DNA of 42,933 nucleotides. It comes from a virus. The position numbers and the translations under genes were made by a program. Below, piece by piece: positions 23,013-30,016 of the stretch; position 1 is the first letter of the stretch; every line of letters begins with the position of its first letter. Under the pieces are notes generated by a model. It was not told the DNA's origin. It saw nothing but the letters and a program-made list of their open reading frames with translations, and ran no database searches. The stretch lies in the IMG/VR virus record IMGVR_UViG_3300032397_000032, positions 1 through 42,933 of that record; one strand, 5' to 3'.

Positions 23013-23129
23013 ATGTTCGCGCTCGCCGCCCTGCCAGTGATCATCGAAGTAGTGCCTGCCACGGACGCCGAGGCCGCGCAGGCAACGCTCACCGCCGACC
23101 TGTTGGCGGCTGCGCTCGGCATCAGCTAG
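23013..23129 (+). CDS. small hydrophobic/acidic peptide (38 aa)
   Basis: ATG at 23013, two bases after the Cro-like stop and behind GGGAGG. Sequence begins MFALAALPVIIEVVPATDAEA and ends LLAAALGIS. The hydrophobic N-terminus is short for a membrane span. Real by spacing and ribosome site; function unknown. Confidence 0.45.
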   Translation: MFALAALPVIIEVVPATDAEAAQATLTADLLAAALGIS

Positions 23130-23168
23130 CGGACGGCTGCGTTTAGCCCGCATGCTAGGAGGTGTGAA

Positions 23169-23369
23169 GTGGATACAGACTACAGCAAGTTCACCGATGA
23201 TGAACTGGCGGAGCTGCTGGCGAAGGCCCAGAAAGACAGTGACGCGCTTTACGAAACTCAGCGCGCGGCAAACGCAGACTACTGGAATCACATGTGCAAG
23301 ACCATCGTTGCTCTGCGCAACGAAGTCATGGTGCGCGCGGCAATCAAAGCCCGCACGGTGGCAGCGTGA
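23169..23369 (+). CDS. small helical early protein (66 aa)
   Basis: GTG start behind a very strong AGGAGGTGTGAA. A charged helical protein (FTDDELAELLAKAQKDSDAL then RNEVMVRAAIKAR). The last codons overlap the next GTG. Its start region matches that of the minus-strand gene at 19523. Function unknown. Confidence 0.6.
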   Translation: MDTDYSKFTDDELAELLAKAQKDSDALYETQRAANADYWNHMCKTIVALRNEVMVRAAIKARTVAA

Positions 23370-24085
23370 AGCGCCGCGACTGCCCCGACTTCGCCCCGCT
23401 GCTCGGCTTAGCAATCCTAGCGCTCGGCGGCATCAGCGCATGGCGCAATCCACCCGATACCCTCATAGCACTGGCGGCGGCGGGAACTTCCCGGCCTCTC
23501 TCTTGCATTGAATTACGCGTGGGTGAACCTTCTGCTATACAGCCCGCCGCCGTCCCCCATTACGCTATCAAGCCCCTTCCTCTTTATTCTGCCGGGCGGG
23601 AAACCCCAACCCGCCCGGCCCTTCCTTCGGCCTTAAATTCCGCCGTGGCGACTGTCAACTATGCAGCGCAACAGGCAGCGGCGGCTGTGAACAATGCCCC
23701 AAGTAAGCAGGCGGGCAGCGATGCCCGCTTGCTTGACTTCATGCAGGCATACATCGCTGAAGTGAATGGCGCAGTAGACGCCGCCGCAGTCGTCGCGCTG
23801 CTGTACGAAGCAGGCACAGCGAACGGCGTTGACCCGCTGTTGCTGCTCGCGCTGGCGCGGTACGAAAGCCGCTTCAACATCGCTGACGTTGGCGGCGCAG
23901 GCGAGCGCGGCCTGTTGCAGATTCACCCCTGCCACAAGCGCAGCATGAAGCGCGCTGGCCTGGACTTCTACAGCGAGGCGGACAGGCTCACGTTCGCCTG
24001 CATGATGATGAAGCGCAGCGGGCTAAAGCCTTGGACGGTGCGCAGACGCGCCATGAAGCTGTACGAACAAATCAAGGGAGAATGA
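23366..24085 (+). CDS. membrane-anchored lytic transglycosylase-like protein
   Basis: A 239-residue protein from GTG 23366 (overlapping the previous stop). Residues 8-25 form one membrane segment, followed by a long low-complexity linker (30-115, Ala/Pro rich) and an SLT-type lysozyme-fold domain: ARYESRFN with candidate catalytic Glu167, then GERGLLQIHP (179-188). It would cut peptidoglycan glycan strands outside the inner membrane. Its place in the early operon, away from the lysis cassette and the virion genes, is odd. A 10-bp hairpin lies inside the linker DNA. Confidence 0.65.
   Translation: MKRRDCPDFAPLLGLAILALGGISAWRNPPDTLIALAAAGTSRPLSCIELRVGEPSAIQPAAVPHYAIKPLPLYSAGRETPTRPALPSALNSAVATVNYAAQQAAAAVNNAPSKQAGSDARLLDFMQAYIAEVNGAVDAAAVVALLYEAGTANGVDPLLLLALARYESRFNIADVGGAGERGLLQIHPCHKRSMKRAGLDFYSEADRLTFACMMMKRSGLKPWTVRRRAMKLYEQIKGE
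23591..23619. other. strong inverted repeat inside transglycosylase linker
   Basis: GCCGGGCGGG (23591-23600) pairs perfectly with CCCGCCCGGC (23610-23619), loop nine bases. No U-run follows on either strand, so it is not a typical terminator. It lies in a low-complexity coding stretch with codon use unlike its surroundings, perhaps an inserted element. Confidence 0.6.
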
Positions 24086-24086
24086 C

Positions 24087-24362
24087 GTGAACCTTTACCT
24101 ACTCTCTCAGAAAGTCAACAATGATTATGACACATTCGATTCCTGCGTAGTGGCAGCGGAAACCCCGACCTCCGCTAAGGACATTCACCCCGCAACATTG
24201 CGCTACAACATTAAGCCGGGGGACTATGACGAGAAAGCATGGGAATCTCACAATACTACATGGGCCAACAGTCCAGCCGATGTGAAATGCATATACATCG
24301 GAGTCGCATCAGCTTCAATTAAGAAGGAATGTGTAATTTGCACCAGCTTTAACGCTGGCTAA
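24087..24362 (+). CDS. small unknown early protein (91 aa)
   Basis: GTG start behind GGGAGAATGAC. GC is lower than its neighbours, suggesting later arrival. The protein starts MNLYLLSQKVNNDYDTFDS, has ATLRYNIKPG and a C-terminal KCIYIGVASAS, then KECVICTSF. The pattern resembles short phage proteins of unknown function. No motif for activity. Confidence 0.6.
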   Translation: MNLYLLSQKVNNDYDTFDSCVVAAETPTSAKDIHPATLRYNIKPGDYDEKAWESHNTTWANSPADVKCIYIGVASASIKKECVICTSFNAG

Positions 24363-24372
24363 GGAGCGTGAA

Positions 24373-24627
24373 ATGACTAACACGAAACGCGCACCTGCGC
24401 GCACAGCGGAGCAGCGCATCGCCGAGATTGATGCCATGCAGCGCAGGGTGCTGACGCGCAAGCTCGCGGCGGCGGAACGCAAAGAGGCTCGGCTAGATGA
24501 GGCGGCGACGAAGGCGTTGGGAGCCTCCAACATGATGCGAGCAAAGCTAAGTGATGCTGCTACAGAGCGCGCCCGCTACGCCGCGCAGCTCGCCGCGCTG
24601 GACGCAAAGGAGCGCGGCGATGGGTAA
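24373..24627 (+). CDS. coiled-coil early protein (84 aa)
   Basis: A helical, charged protein with heptad-like stretches (EQRIAEIDAMQRRVL, AAAERKEARLDEAATKAL, AAQLAALDAKE). Strong AAGGAG ribosome site (24362-24366). It overlaps the RecT-like gene by eight bases, so translation is probably coupled and a partner role in recombination is possible. Function unknown. Confidence 0.6.
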   Translation: MTNTKRAPARTAEQRIAEIDAMQRRVLTRKLAAAERKEARLDEAATKALGASNMMRAKLSDAATERARYAAQLAALDAKERGDG

Positions 24628-25492
24628 CGAGCTTGCCATCATCCCCGTGTCCGACATGCAGATCATGGCCCGCGCCGTTGTTACCAGCGGGCTATGGGGA
24701 ATCAAGACCGAAGCTCAGGCACTCGCGCTGATGCTGGTCGCGCAGGCCGAGGGGCTGCACCCTGCTACCGCCGCCCGTGACTACAACATCATTCAGGGCC
24801 GTCCCGCGCTGAAGGCGGACGCGATGCTGGCGCGCTTCCAGGCGGCGGGCGGCGTAGTGGAATGGCAGGAAATGACGGATAGCCGCGTCGCTGGCATGTT
24901 CTCCCATCCGCACAGTTGCCCCAAGCCAGTGCTGATTGACTGGGATATGCAGCGTGCGCGGCAGGCGCAGCTCGGCGGCAAAGAGATGTGGAGCAAATAC
25001 CCGCGCCAGATGCTACGCGCGCGGGTGATTAGCGAGGGAATCCGCGCGGTATACCCAGGCGCAGTCAGCGGGGTGTACACGCCGGAGGAAGTTGCCGACT
25101 TCACGGTTGAAGAACAGCCGCAGCCAGCCGCTACATACACGCTAGACCGGCCCAGCGAGCCCACCGGCGAGGTTTACGCCCCCGCGCCGGTACTCGTGCG
25201 CTGCCAGGTGAAGTCCGTTGTAGAACGCACATCACGCGCTGGCAACCCGTACCGCGATGTAACCATGACAACCGAACTCGGCGGCAGCGACCATTACCTG
25301 TACTTCAGCAAGACGATCAGCGCCGGATTCACCGGCCCGCTGGACTGCGAACTCGGCATGACGGACAAAGGCAAGCCGGTGATTCAACACGCACACCTGC
25401 CGAAGGTTGACGCGCCGCCCGCTGACGACGGCGACATGCAGCCGCCGCAAGACTACCTGCCACTGAGCGAAAGCCTCAGTAAGGGAGACTGA
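24620..25492 (+). CDS. RecT-like single-strand annealing protein
   Basis: A 290-residue protein from ATG 24620 (AAAGGAG upstream). Conserved stretches: ALALMLVAQAEGLHPATAAR near 30-50, YNIIQGRPALKADAMLARFQ near 52-71, KYPRQMLRARVISEGIRAVYP near 128-148 and GVYTPEEVADF. This is the pattern of the RecT-family annealing proteins. The C-terminal 110 residues are a separate acidic, Pro-rich part. No partner exonuclease gene was recognised nearby. It would anneal DNA for recombination-linked replication and concatemer formation. Confidence 0.75.
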   Translation: MGNELAIIPVSDMQIMARAVVTSGLWGIKTEAQALALMLVAQAEGLHPATAARDYNIIQGRPALKADAMLARFQAAGGVVEWQEMTDSRVAGMFSHPHSCPKPVLIDWDMQRARQAQLGGKEMWSKYPRQMLRARVISEGIRAVYPGAVSGVYTPEEVADFTVEEQPQPAATYTLDRPSEPTGEVYAPAPVLVRCQVKSVVERTSRAGNPYRDVTMTTELGGSDHYLYFSKTISAGFTGPLDCELGMTDKGKPVIQHAHLPKVDAPPADDGDMQPPQDYLPLSESLSKGD

Positions 25493-25493
25493 C

Positions 25494-25751
25494 ATGCTGA
25501 CCACCGACACCGCCGCTGCTGCGCTTGAAGCGCGTGCGGCAGAGGACGAAGCGATAACGCACGGTTGTCCTGAGTATGAGGCTCCGTTCGTAGGCACGAT
25601 GCGCCGCGCCCTTGCCCACGCGCTACGCAACGGCGGCGGGTGCTGCGACGGCCACGTTTACGGCCCCGCGCCGTGCTGCATCTGCCACGGCCGCGGGCTA
25701 GACCCCGAAGCGCTGCGCCTGCTGGCCGCGCTGGGGGTGCGGGATGAGTAG
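25494..25751 (+). CDS. small Cys-rich early protein (85 aa)
   Basis: Begins two bases after the RecT-like stop. A helical N-terminal half is followed by a Cys cluster GGGCCDGHVYGPAPCCICHGRG that looks like a DnaJ-type zinc knuckle (CxxCHGRG). C-terminus helical (EALRLLAALGVRDE). Possibly a nucleic-acid or protein-binding zinc module. Family unknown. Confidence 0.6.
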   Translation: MLTTDTAAAALEARAAEDEAITHGCPEYEAPFVGTMRRALAHALRNGGGCCDGHVYGPAPCCICHGRGLDPEALRLLAALGVRDE

Positions 25752-26109
25752 CAAGACCACCGACACCGCTGCACTGCACACCGCCGCGCTTGCCGCGCTG
25801 GATGCGGCACAGCGCATCGAAGCGGAGGATTGCCCCGGCTGCGAAGATCGTGACTGCACATACCGGGTTGCGTGGGCGCGCCAACGCGCCATGCTGCCCG
25901 CCCTGCTGTCCGGCCTGCGCGCGGACATCGAGCGCTATCACGCAGTATGGATAACCGCGCAGGATTACCAGCAGAGTTATATCCGCGAACAAAGTGCGCT
26001 GTCTCACCGCACGCACTGCGCCACGCTGCTCGCCGCGATAAGCAGCACGCCCGCGCTCGCCGCAGAGGCGGCTGCGCTGCGCACGGCGCTAGAGGTGCAA
26101 GGTGAGTAG
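25744..26109 (+). CDS. early helical protein with CxxC...C cluster
   Basis: A 121-residue protein whose ATG overlaps the previous stop by eight bases. N-terminal DTAALHTAALAALDAAQRIE resembles the start of the preceding protein (DTAAAALEA). Cys at DCPGCEDRDC (30-38) may bind zinc. The rest is helical. The similarity of N-termini suggests a shared origin with the gene at 25494. Function unknown. Confidence 0.6.
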   Translation: MSSKTTDTAALHTAALAALDAAQRIEAEDCPGCEDRDCTYRVAWARQRAMLPALLSGLRADIERYHAVWITAQDYQQSYIREQSALSHRTHCATLLAAISSTPALAAEAAALRTALEVQGE

Positions 26110-26299
26110 ACGCAAGTACCCGCGCTTTGTTGTGGATGTCGGCCACCTCTGGTCTGATGTTGAAATCATGGACGTTGACGGTGATAAATCATTCATCATC
26201 GGATATGCGGGCCGTGGAGCGAAAACAGTAGCCCGCGCGCTGGCCCGCGATCTCAACGCAGTGCTCGACAAGCACGAGGAGGCCCGCGATGGCAAGTAG
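26102..26299 (+). CDS. small early protein (65 aa)
   Basis: GTG start overlapping the previous gene by eight bases. Starts MSRRKYPRFVVDVGHLWSDV, then an Asp-rich turn and a helix (KTVARALARDLNAVLDKHEE). Small alpha-beta protein, no recognised family. The stop lies beyond the next start (11-base overlap). Confidence 0.55.
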   Translation: MSRRKYPRFVVDVGHLWSDVEIMDVDGDKSFIIGYAGRGAKTVARALARDLNAVLDKHEEARDGK

Positions 26300-26537
26300 C
26301 ATCGGCCCGCACGGCGTCTGTCCCTTCTGCAACGGCGGCAAGGGCAAGGCATATAACTGCCTTGACTGTCCAACTGGGTTCGTGCCGTGTGAACGCTGCC
26401 ACGGCACTGGCTACGCCTGCCCCGGCGGGCCGGTGCGCACCGCAGTCTACACAGACAACGGCGAGTTTCACGGCTTGCTGTACATCTGCGCCACCTGCCA
26501 CAGCATCGTACCCGACAGCGAGGTGAATCATGGATAG
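26289..26537 (+). CDS. DnaJ-type zinc-finger protein (82 aa)
   Basis: ATG behind GAGGAGG. Three or four zinc ligand pairs: GVCPFCNGGKGK, CLDCPTG, PCERCHGTGYACP and ICATCHS. The CxxCxGxG repeats mark the DnaJ-like cysteine-rich fold found in small phage and bacterial proteins. The exact function is unknown; protein or RNA binding is possible. Confidence 0.65.
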   Translation: MASSIGPHGVCPFCNGGKGKAYNCLDCPTGFVPCERCHGTGYACPGGPVRTAVYTDNGEFHGLLYICATCHSIVPDSEVNHG

Positions 26538-26739
26538 CGAGTACCACCGCTACACGACGTGGGAGCTACGCGACATGCCCGATACTTGCGTGCTGCAAGC
26601 CGTTGGATTGTGGGAGTACACTCCATTATACCGAGACAAACTCGGCGTTCGCACATGGACAGAGACTGTATCGTTTCGCAGCTACAGGTCTCGCCCGTCC
26701 TGTTACGTCGCGCGCCTGCTGCTGCGGAGGATCGCGTGA
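26530..26739 (+). CDS. small early protein (69 aa)
   Basis: ATG behind GCGAGGTGAATC, a start region repeated almost exactly before the gene at 32346. Protein is rich in Trp, Tyr, Arg (TTWELRDMPDTCVLQAVGLW, then VARLLLRRIA). No family recognised. The stop overlaps the next GTG. Confidence 0.5.
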   Translation: MDSEYHRYTTWELRDMPDTCVLQAVGLWEYTPLYRDKLGVRTWTETVSFRSYRSRPSCYVARLLLRRIA

Positions 26740-26933
26740 GCACCCGCTATCGCCCCTCCACGCCCACCGAATCTGTCGAGCTATACAGCATGGAGCTGGA
26801 GGATGCCGAGCGCGACCCCGATGTGCAATACAACCACTGCGCCGTGTGCCGCTGTGAGCTGGAATACGACGCCGACGATCAGGAATACTGCGCGGCCCAC
26901 AAGCCGCAGGAGGATGAAGATGAGCAAAGCTGA
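26736..26933 (+). CDS. small acidic Cys-pair protein (65 aa)
   Basis: GTG at 26736 in a GTGA overlap, behind GCGGAGG. Acidic protein with CAVCRCELE and YCAAHK giving a possible single zinc site, and a very acidic tail (QEDEDEQS). A longer in-frame reading lies inside the previous gene. Function unknown. Confidence 0.55.
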   Translation: MSTRYRPSTPTESVELYSMELEDAERDPDVQYNHCAVCRCELEYDADDQEYCAAHKPQEDEDEQS

Positions 26934-27693
26934 CAGGCGTCAGTTGATTGACCGGCTGACCTGGTGGGCGTTTTCGCAGGGGTTCGATCCGCTGCGCGAG
27001 TACCCGATCCCGCCCCCCGTAGCGGACATGTTCGCGGTGCCGCGATACCCCACGGCGCATTCCACAGTATTATCCCAAACCGCCGCTGAGGATAATAACG
27101 CCACGGCTGTTGCGCCGCAGGATAATAAGCCCTATGCATGGGCGGACGGCGTTGACATCACGGGCGGGCTGGTGGAGTGCTGCAACCCGGACGGCGACAT
27201 TCACGCGACGGGCATTGTCAGTGACTATCGGGTCGGTGACGATTCGCTGTGCATTTACAACGGCGGCGGCTGGGCGCTGTGGATGTGCCGCCCCGCGCCG
27301 CGCGACTTCGCCGTGGGCGACCGCGTGCGCGTCGTCAGCACGGCAGCGACGAATAATCGAGGATGCGGCGTGACTGGCAGCATGAAGGCTCTGCTTGGCA
27401 CGACGGCCACCATCACATTCACCGGGATCACTGGCGAACCCTGGGTTGCACTAGATCACGATATTCTGTACTGGCACCCCGACGACCTGCTCTACATCCC
27501 GCCCGCCACGCTCGATACCCCCGCCCCAACTTCGTCCGTTTCCGACGACGTTGCGCCCTACCCGTTGCGCGCCGAGTACGAGCGCCTGCGCGCTGATCTG
27601 GACAGAGCGAAGGAATTGCTACGGAAGGCGCGGGCCGCAATGATCGAATCGCGCGACCTACTGGACTCCCTTGCGGAGCCGCCCGATGCGTAA
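26920..27693 (+). CDS. unknown early protein with SH3-like barrel
   Basis: A 257-residue protein from ATG 26920 behind CAGGAGGATGAAG. Residues 1-50 are helical (RRQLIDRLTWWAFSQGFDPL). Residues 78-128 are strand-rich with two Cys (ECC). Residues 130-192 resemble an SH3-like or KOW-like barrel: AVGDRVRVVST, then MKALLGTTATITF and a closing YWHPDDLLYI. Residues 210-250 form a coiled coil. It could bind nucleic acid or protein. Family unknown. Confidence 0.55.
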   Translation: MSKADRRQLIDRLTWWAFSQGFDPLREYPIPPPVADMFAVPRYPTAHSTVLSQTAAEDNNATAVAPQDNKPYAWADGVDITGGLVECCNPDGDIHATGIVSDYRVGDDSLCIYNGGGWALWMCRPAPRDFAVGDRVRVVSTAATNNRGCGVTGSMKALLGTTATITFTGITGEPWVALDHDILYWHPDDLLYIPPATLDTPAPTSSVSDDVAPYPLRAEYERLRADLDRAKELLRKARAAMIESRDLLDSLAEPPDA

Positions 27694-27937
27694 CCTCGCC
27701 GCAACGCTGACGCTGCAAGCCTACGCGGCCATCATGTGCGGGGATGCGCGGGCCGGAGATGTTCGTTTTCGTGGTCTCACGAAAATGTATGGAAACGGCG
27801 GGCAGCTCGCGTTGCCGCTAAACGATACTGCGGGCGATACCCGCACAGGGCGGGCCGTCAATCCGCTACGGGCGGATCACGTCAAGGACGGCCTGCCCGC
27901 TAACTTCATCGACACCATAGGAGCGCCCCATGCCTAG
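27686..27937 (+). CDS. small early protein (83 aa)
   Basis: ATG 27686 overlaps the previous stop by eight bases. MRNLAATLTLQAYAAIMCGD at the start, then a Gly/Asp-rich, probably extended middle (GGQLALPLNDTAGDTRTG). No family recognised. Confidence 0.5.
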   Translation: MRNLAATLTLQAYAAIMCGDARAGDVRFRGLTKMYGNGGQLALPLNDTAGDTRTGRAVNPLRADHVKDGLPANFIDTIGAPHA

Positions 27938-28124
27938 CATCATCCACGACGCCGCGCGCGGGACTGCGCAGCAAATCCCCGCGCCCGAACTGCCGCTGAC
28001 ATACATCGAATCGTCAGACATCGCCGCCATCGCCGCCCTAGCGCGCGAGATCGTCAACGCGACGAAAGGCACTGTGCGCAGAAAGGCGATGAAGATCGTA
28101 GAACTATCGGAGGCGAAGCCATGA
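27930..28124 (+). CDS. small early protein (64 aa)
   Basis: ATG behind AGGAGCGCCCC, overlapping the previous stop by eight bases. The first bases CCCCATGCCTAGCA recur at the start of the gene at 31758. N-terminus extended, C-terminus helical and basic (AALAREIVNATKGTVRRKAMK). Function unknown. Confidence 0.5.
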   Translation: MPSIIHDAARGTAQQIPAPELPLTYIESSDIAAIAALAREIVNATKGTVRRKAMKIVELSEAKP

Positions 28125-28249
28125 CCACCCTCACCTGGAACGCCATCCTCTACGCCGACGCGACCGGCCTGCATGTCGCCGACACCGCGCCGTTGCGGCT
28201 CGCCTTGCAGCGCCACGACGCACTGCGTGCGTGGGCGGAGGCGCGCTAG
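28121..28249 (+). CDS. small early protein (42 aa)
   Basis: ATG in an ATGA overlap with the previous gene behind CGGAGGCGAAGCC; the stop shares a base with the next GTG. 42 residues: strand-like start (MTTLTWNAILYADATGLHVA) and helical end (RLALQRHDALRAWAEAR). Tight two-sided coupling supports it as a gene. No family recognised. Confidence 0.5.
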   Translation: MTTLTWNAILYADATGLHVADTAPLRLALQRHDALRAWAEAR

Positions 28250-29037
28250 TGGCACTGCGGCGGTACGTCAGGCTGGCACGCGACATCTGGGGATGCCCCA
28301 AGCTCCGCAAGCTGCCCCTGCTGGCACGCATCGTGTACGTCTACCTGCTGGACTTCCCCCACGAGACGCTGACGGGGATCGTGCTGTGGGACATGGACGA
28401 GTTTCACTACCACTTCCCCTACCCTGAGTGGAATGACGCCGCCGTGGAGAAGGCGCTGGCCGTGCTGGAACAGGCCGGTCACATCGCCAGAGACAACGGC
28501 TGCATCTGGCTAAAGCAGTACACCAGCGAGCAATGCTTTCGCGGAGACAACATCGCGCGCGGAATTTCGGCAGAATTAGAGAGAATGTCGCCTAAATGCG
28601 GGAGGCTAGTGCTGGCCTACTCTGAGGTATACCCCTTCAAGCAGCTTAAAGGGGCTTCTTACAGGAAAGGTACAGGTACAGGTACAGGGAAGGTTAAGAG
28701 TACGGATTCTAAGAAGAATCCGACGCCAAAGTCGAAACGACTTCGGCCTGCGCTCAAACCGCTGTCAGAACTGGAATCAGAGCTTAACCCCGACTGCGCG
28801 ATAGCCTGGCAGAACTTCAAGGCGATGGTTGCCAGCCACAACAGCACCGGCACCGTGGCGGATACCCGTCTCGCCGCCATGCTGGATCGCATGATCACCG
28901 CCGCCTGCGCCGAGCAACTATCCAACGAGCAGATGAACCACGGCCTGCACGCGGCAATCACCGCCAGCGGCGGGAAGGGCGCACCAAACACGAACTACGT
29001 CTTGGCCGCAGCGCGCGGCTATGAGGAACGGGCGTGA
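28249..29037 (+). CDS. replication initiator / replisome organiser-like protein
   Basis: A 262-residue protein starting at GTG 28249 (TAGTG overlap). Residues 1-90 form a winged-helix region of the phage replisome-organiser type (ARIVYVYLLDFPHETLTGIV, then EKALAVLEQAGHI). Residues 130-165 are a Lys/Thr/Ser-rich linker (GTGTGTGKVKSTDSKK) encoded by repeat- and hairpin-rich DNA. Residues 175-262 are a second helical domain (FKAMVASHNSTGTVAD, NYVLAAARGYEE). This two-domain plan with the origin inside the gene matches lambda O-type initiators. No helicase loader gene follows. Confidence 0.65.
   Translation: MALRRYVRLARDIWGCPKLRKLPLLARIVYVYLLDFPHETLTGIVLWDMDEFHYHFPYPEWNDAAVEKALAVLEQAGHIARDNGCIWLKQYTSEQCFRGDNIARGISAELERMSPKCGRLVLAYSEVYPFKQLKGASYRKGTGTGTGKVKSTDSKKNPTPKSKRLRPALKPLSELESELNPDCAIAWQNFKAMVASHNSTGTVADTRLAAMLDRMITAACAEQLSNEQMNHGLHAAITASGGKGAPNTNYVLAAARGYEERA
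28669..28743. other. candidate replication origin: direct repeats plus two hairpins
   Basis: Three tandem GGTACA units (28669-28686) are followed by an 8-bp stem CGGATTCT/AGAATCCG with loop AAGA (28703-28722) and a 6-bp stem AAGTCG/CGACTT with loop AAA (28729-28743). The stretch encodes the low-complexity linker of the initiator and is lower in GC than its surroundings. Origin role inferred by analogy to initiator genes that carry their own origin. Confidence 0.5.
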
Positions 29038-29540
29038 GACGCAAGGCAGGGAAGCTGATTCAGGGGAACTACTTATACCTGTCGCTGGTTTGCAGCGAGA
29101 CCGGCACGGTGTCATGGAAAGTTGGCGTTACATCAAACCTTAACGAACGAGCGTTTGCGCTGCACGCACTCGTTACATTCACGATCAAGTATTACGACAT
29201 TCAGGATTCATGGGCTGATGAGTCTTGGATACTTTGGAGATTGGCAGAGGACGGGATGAGACGTTACATTCCGGGTTTGGGCATTGAGTGCATTATAGAC
29301 GGCGCAGAACAGGCCGCTATGGAATTGTTCATAGAGGTTGCGGCTGATGGTTACGCCACCGGCAAGATCGACAGAATGAACAGATGGACAAAGGTTCTGC
29401 CGGAAACTTATGTTGGAATCTGCACGGAGGACGAGTACATCTTCAAGTGCCTTGAGGATGAACATCAACTGATCAACGAGCACATGCTAACGGATATGTT
29501 CTATGACTGGCAGGATCGACATGAACGAGTCATCAACTAG
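29034..29540 (+). CDS. GIY-YIG / T5orf172-like protein (putative)
   Basis: A 168-residue protein with GTG start overlapping the initiator stop. YLYLSLVCSETGTVSWKVGV, then TSNLNERAFAL resembles the opening of T5orf172/MUG113-type GIY-YIG domains (KvGiT.n...R...L). A Glu is present (ADESWILWRL), but the rest is poorly matched. GC is clearly lower than its neighbours, so the gene looks recently acquired. If functional, it could be a small nuclease. Moderate to low confidence in family. Confidence 0.45.
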   Translation: MRRKAGKLIQGNYLYLSLVCSETGTVSWKVGVTSNLNERAFALHALVTFTIKYYDIQDSWADESWILWRLAEDGMRRYIPGLGIECIIDGAEQAAMELFIEVAADGYATGKIDRMNRWTKVLPETYVGICTEDEYIFKCLEDEHQLINEHMLTDMFYDWQDRHERVIN

Positions 29541-29549
29541 GAGATTGAA

Positions 29550-29933
29550 TTGACCCACGGCAACCCCACGGCATACACCCCGGACGGCACGGCATACTTC
29601 TCCGATGGCGCAGTGTGCCGCGCCCGCGACTGGCTGGCCTATGAGCAGGGGCGCGACGACGAACCCTGCTACCACCTGCCGCGATTCACCCGCGAGCAGG
29701 CTGTGGCAATCATCAAGGCGTGGAACCCTGAAACCACCAAGCTCACGCCGATGTATGACCCGCCGCTGTGGATACCCGACGCCGAGGATTGGGCCTGCGG
29801 CGCGGCGCTGTTCGATCTCGCGCTGGATCACGTCAGACTCGCCGACGAGCAGGCCCAGGCGAAGGCGGCGGAATACAACCTGCCCGACAAGGCAAAGCGC
29901 GGCTTCGCCCGTCAGCGCGAGGTGGCGGAATGA
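29550..29933 (+). CDS. unknown early protein (127 aa)
   Basis: TTG start behind AGGAGATTGAA. An acidic protein with Trp/Tyr-rich N-terminal part (YEQGRDDEPCYHLPRFTREQ) and a long C-terminal helix (HVRLADEQAQAKAAEYNLPD). Stop overlaps the small ORF at 29930 (ATGA). No family recognised. Confidence 0.5.
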   Translation: MTHGNPTAYTPDGTAYFSDGAVCRARDWLAYEQGRDDEPCYHLPRFTREQAVAIIKAWNPETTKLTPMYDPPLWIPDAEDWACGAALFDLALDHVRLADEQAQAKAAEYNLPDKAKRGFARQREVAE

Positions 29934-30016
29934 GCCTGCCCGCTGCAACCCGCGCCCGCACAGCGCAGCGCGGCCTGTTCACCGCCACAACAAAGGAGCT
30001 ACACGATGGCGCGTAA
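29930..30016 (+). CDS. 28-aa peptide with QRGLFTAT motif, copy 1
   Basis: ATG in an ATGA overlap, stop inside the start of the next gene. Encodes TAQRGLFTATTKELHDGA after a short lead (Gln13, Leu16, Phe17). A close relative is encoded at 30898-30969, also before a gene start. QxxLF resembles the beta-clamp-binding pentapeptide. The repeat also carries the AAAGGAG ribosome site of the next gene, so the DNA, not the peptide, may be what is kept. Confidence 0.4.
   Translation: MSLPAATRARTAQRGLFTATTKELHDGA

Noticed and set aside
23591-23619. Rho-independent terminator
   Set aside because: Strong stem but no T-run on either strand and it lies within an open frame continuing to a conserved domain.
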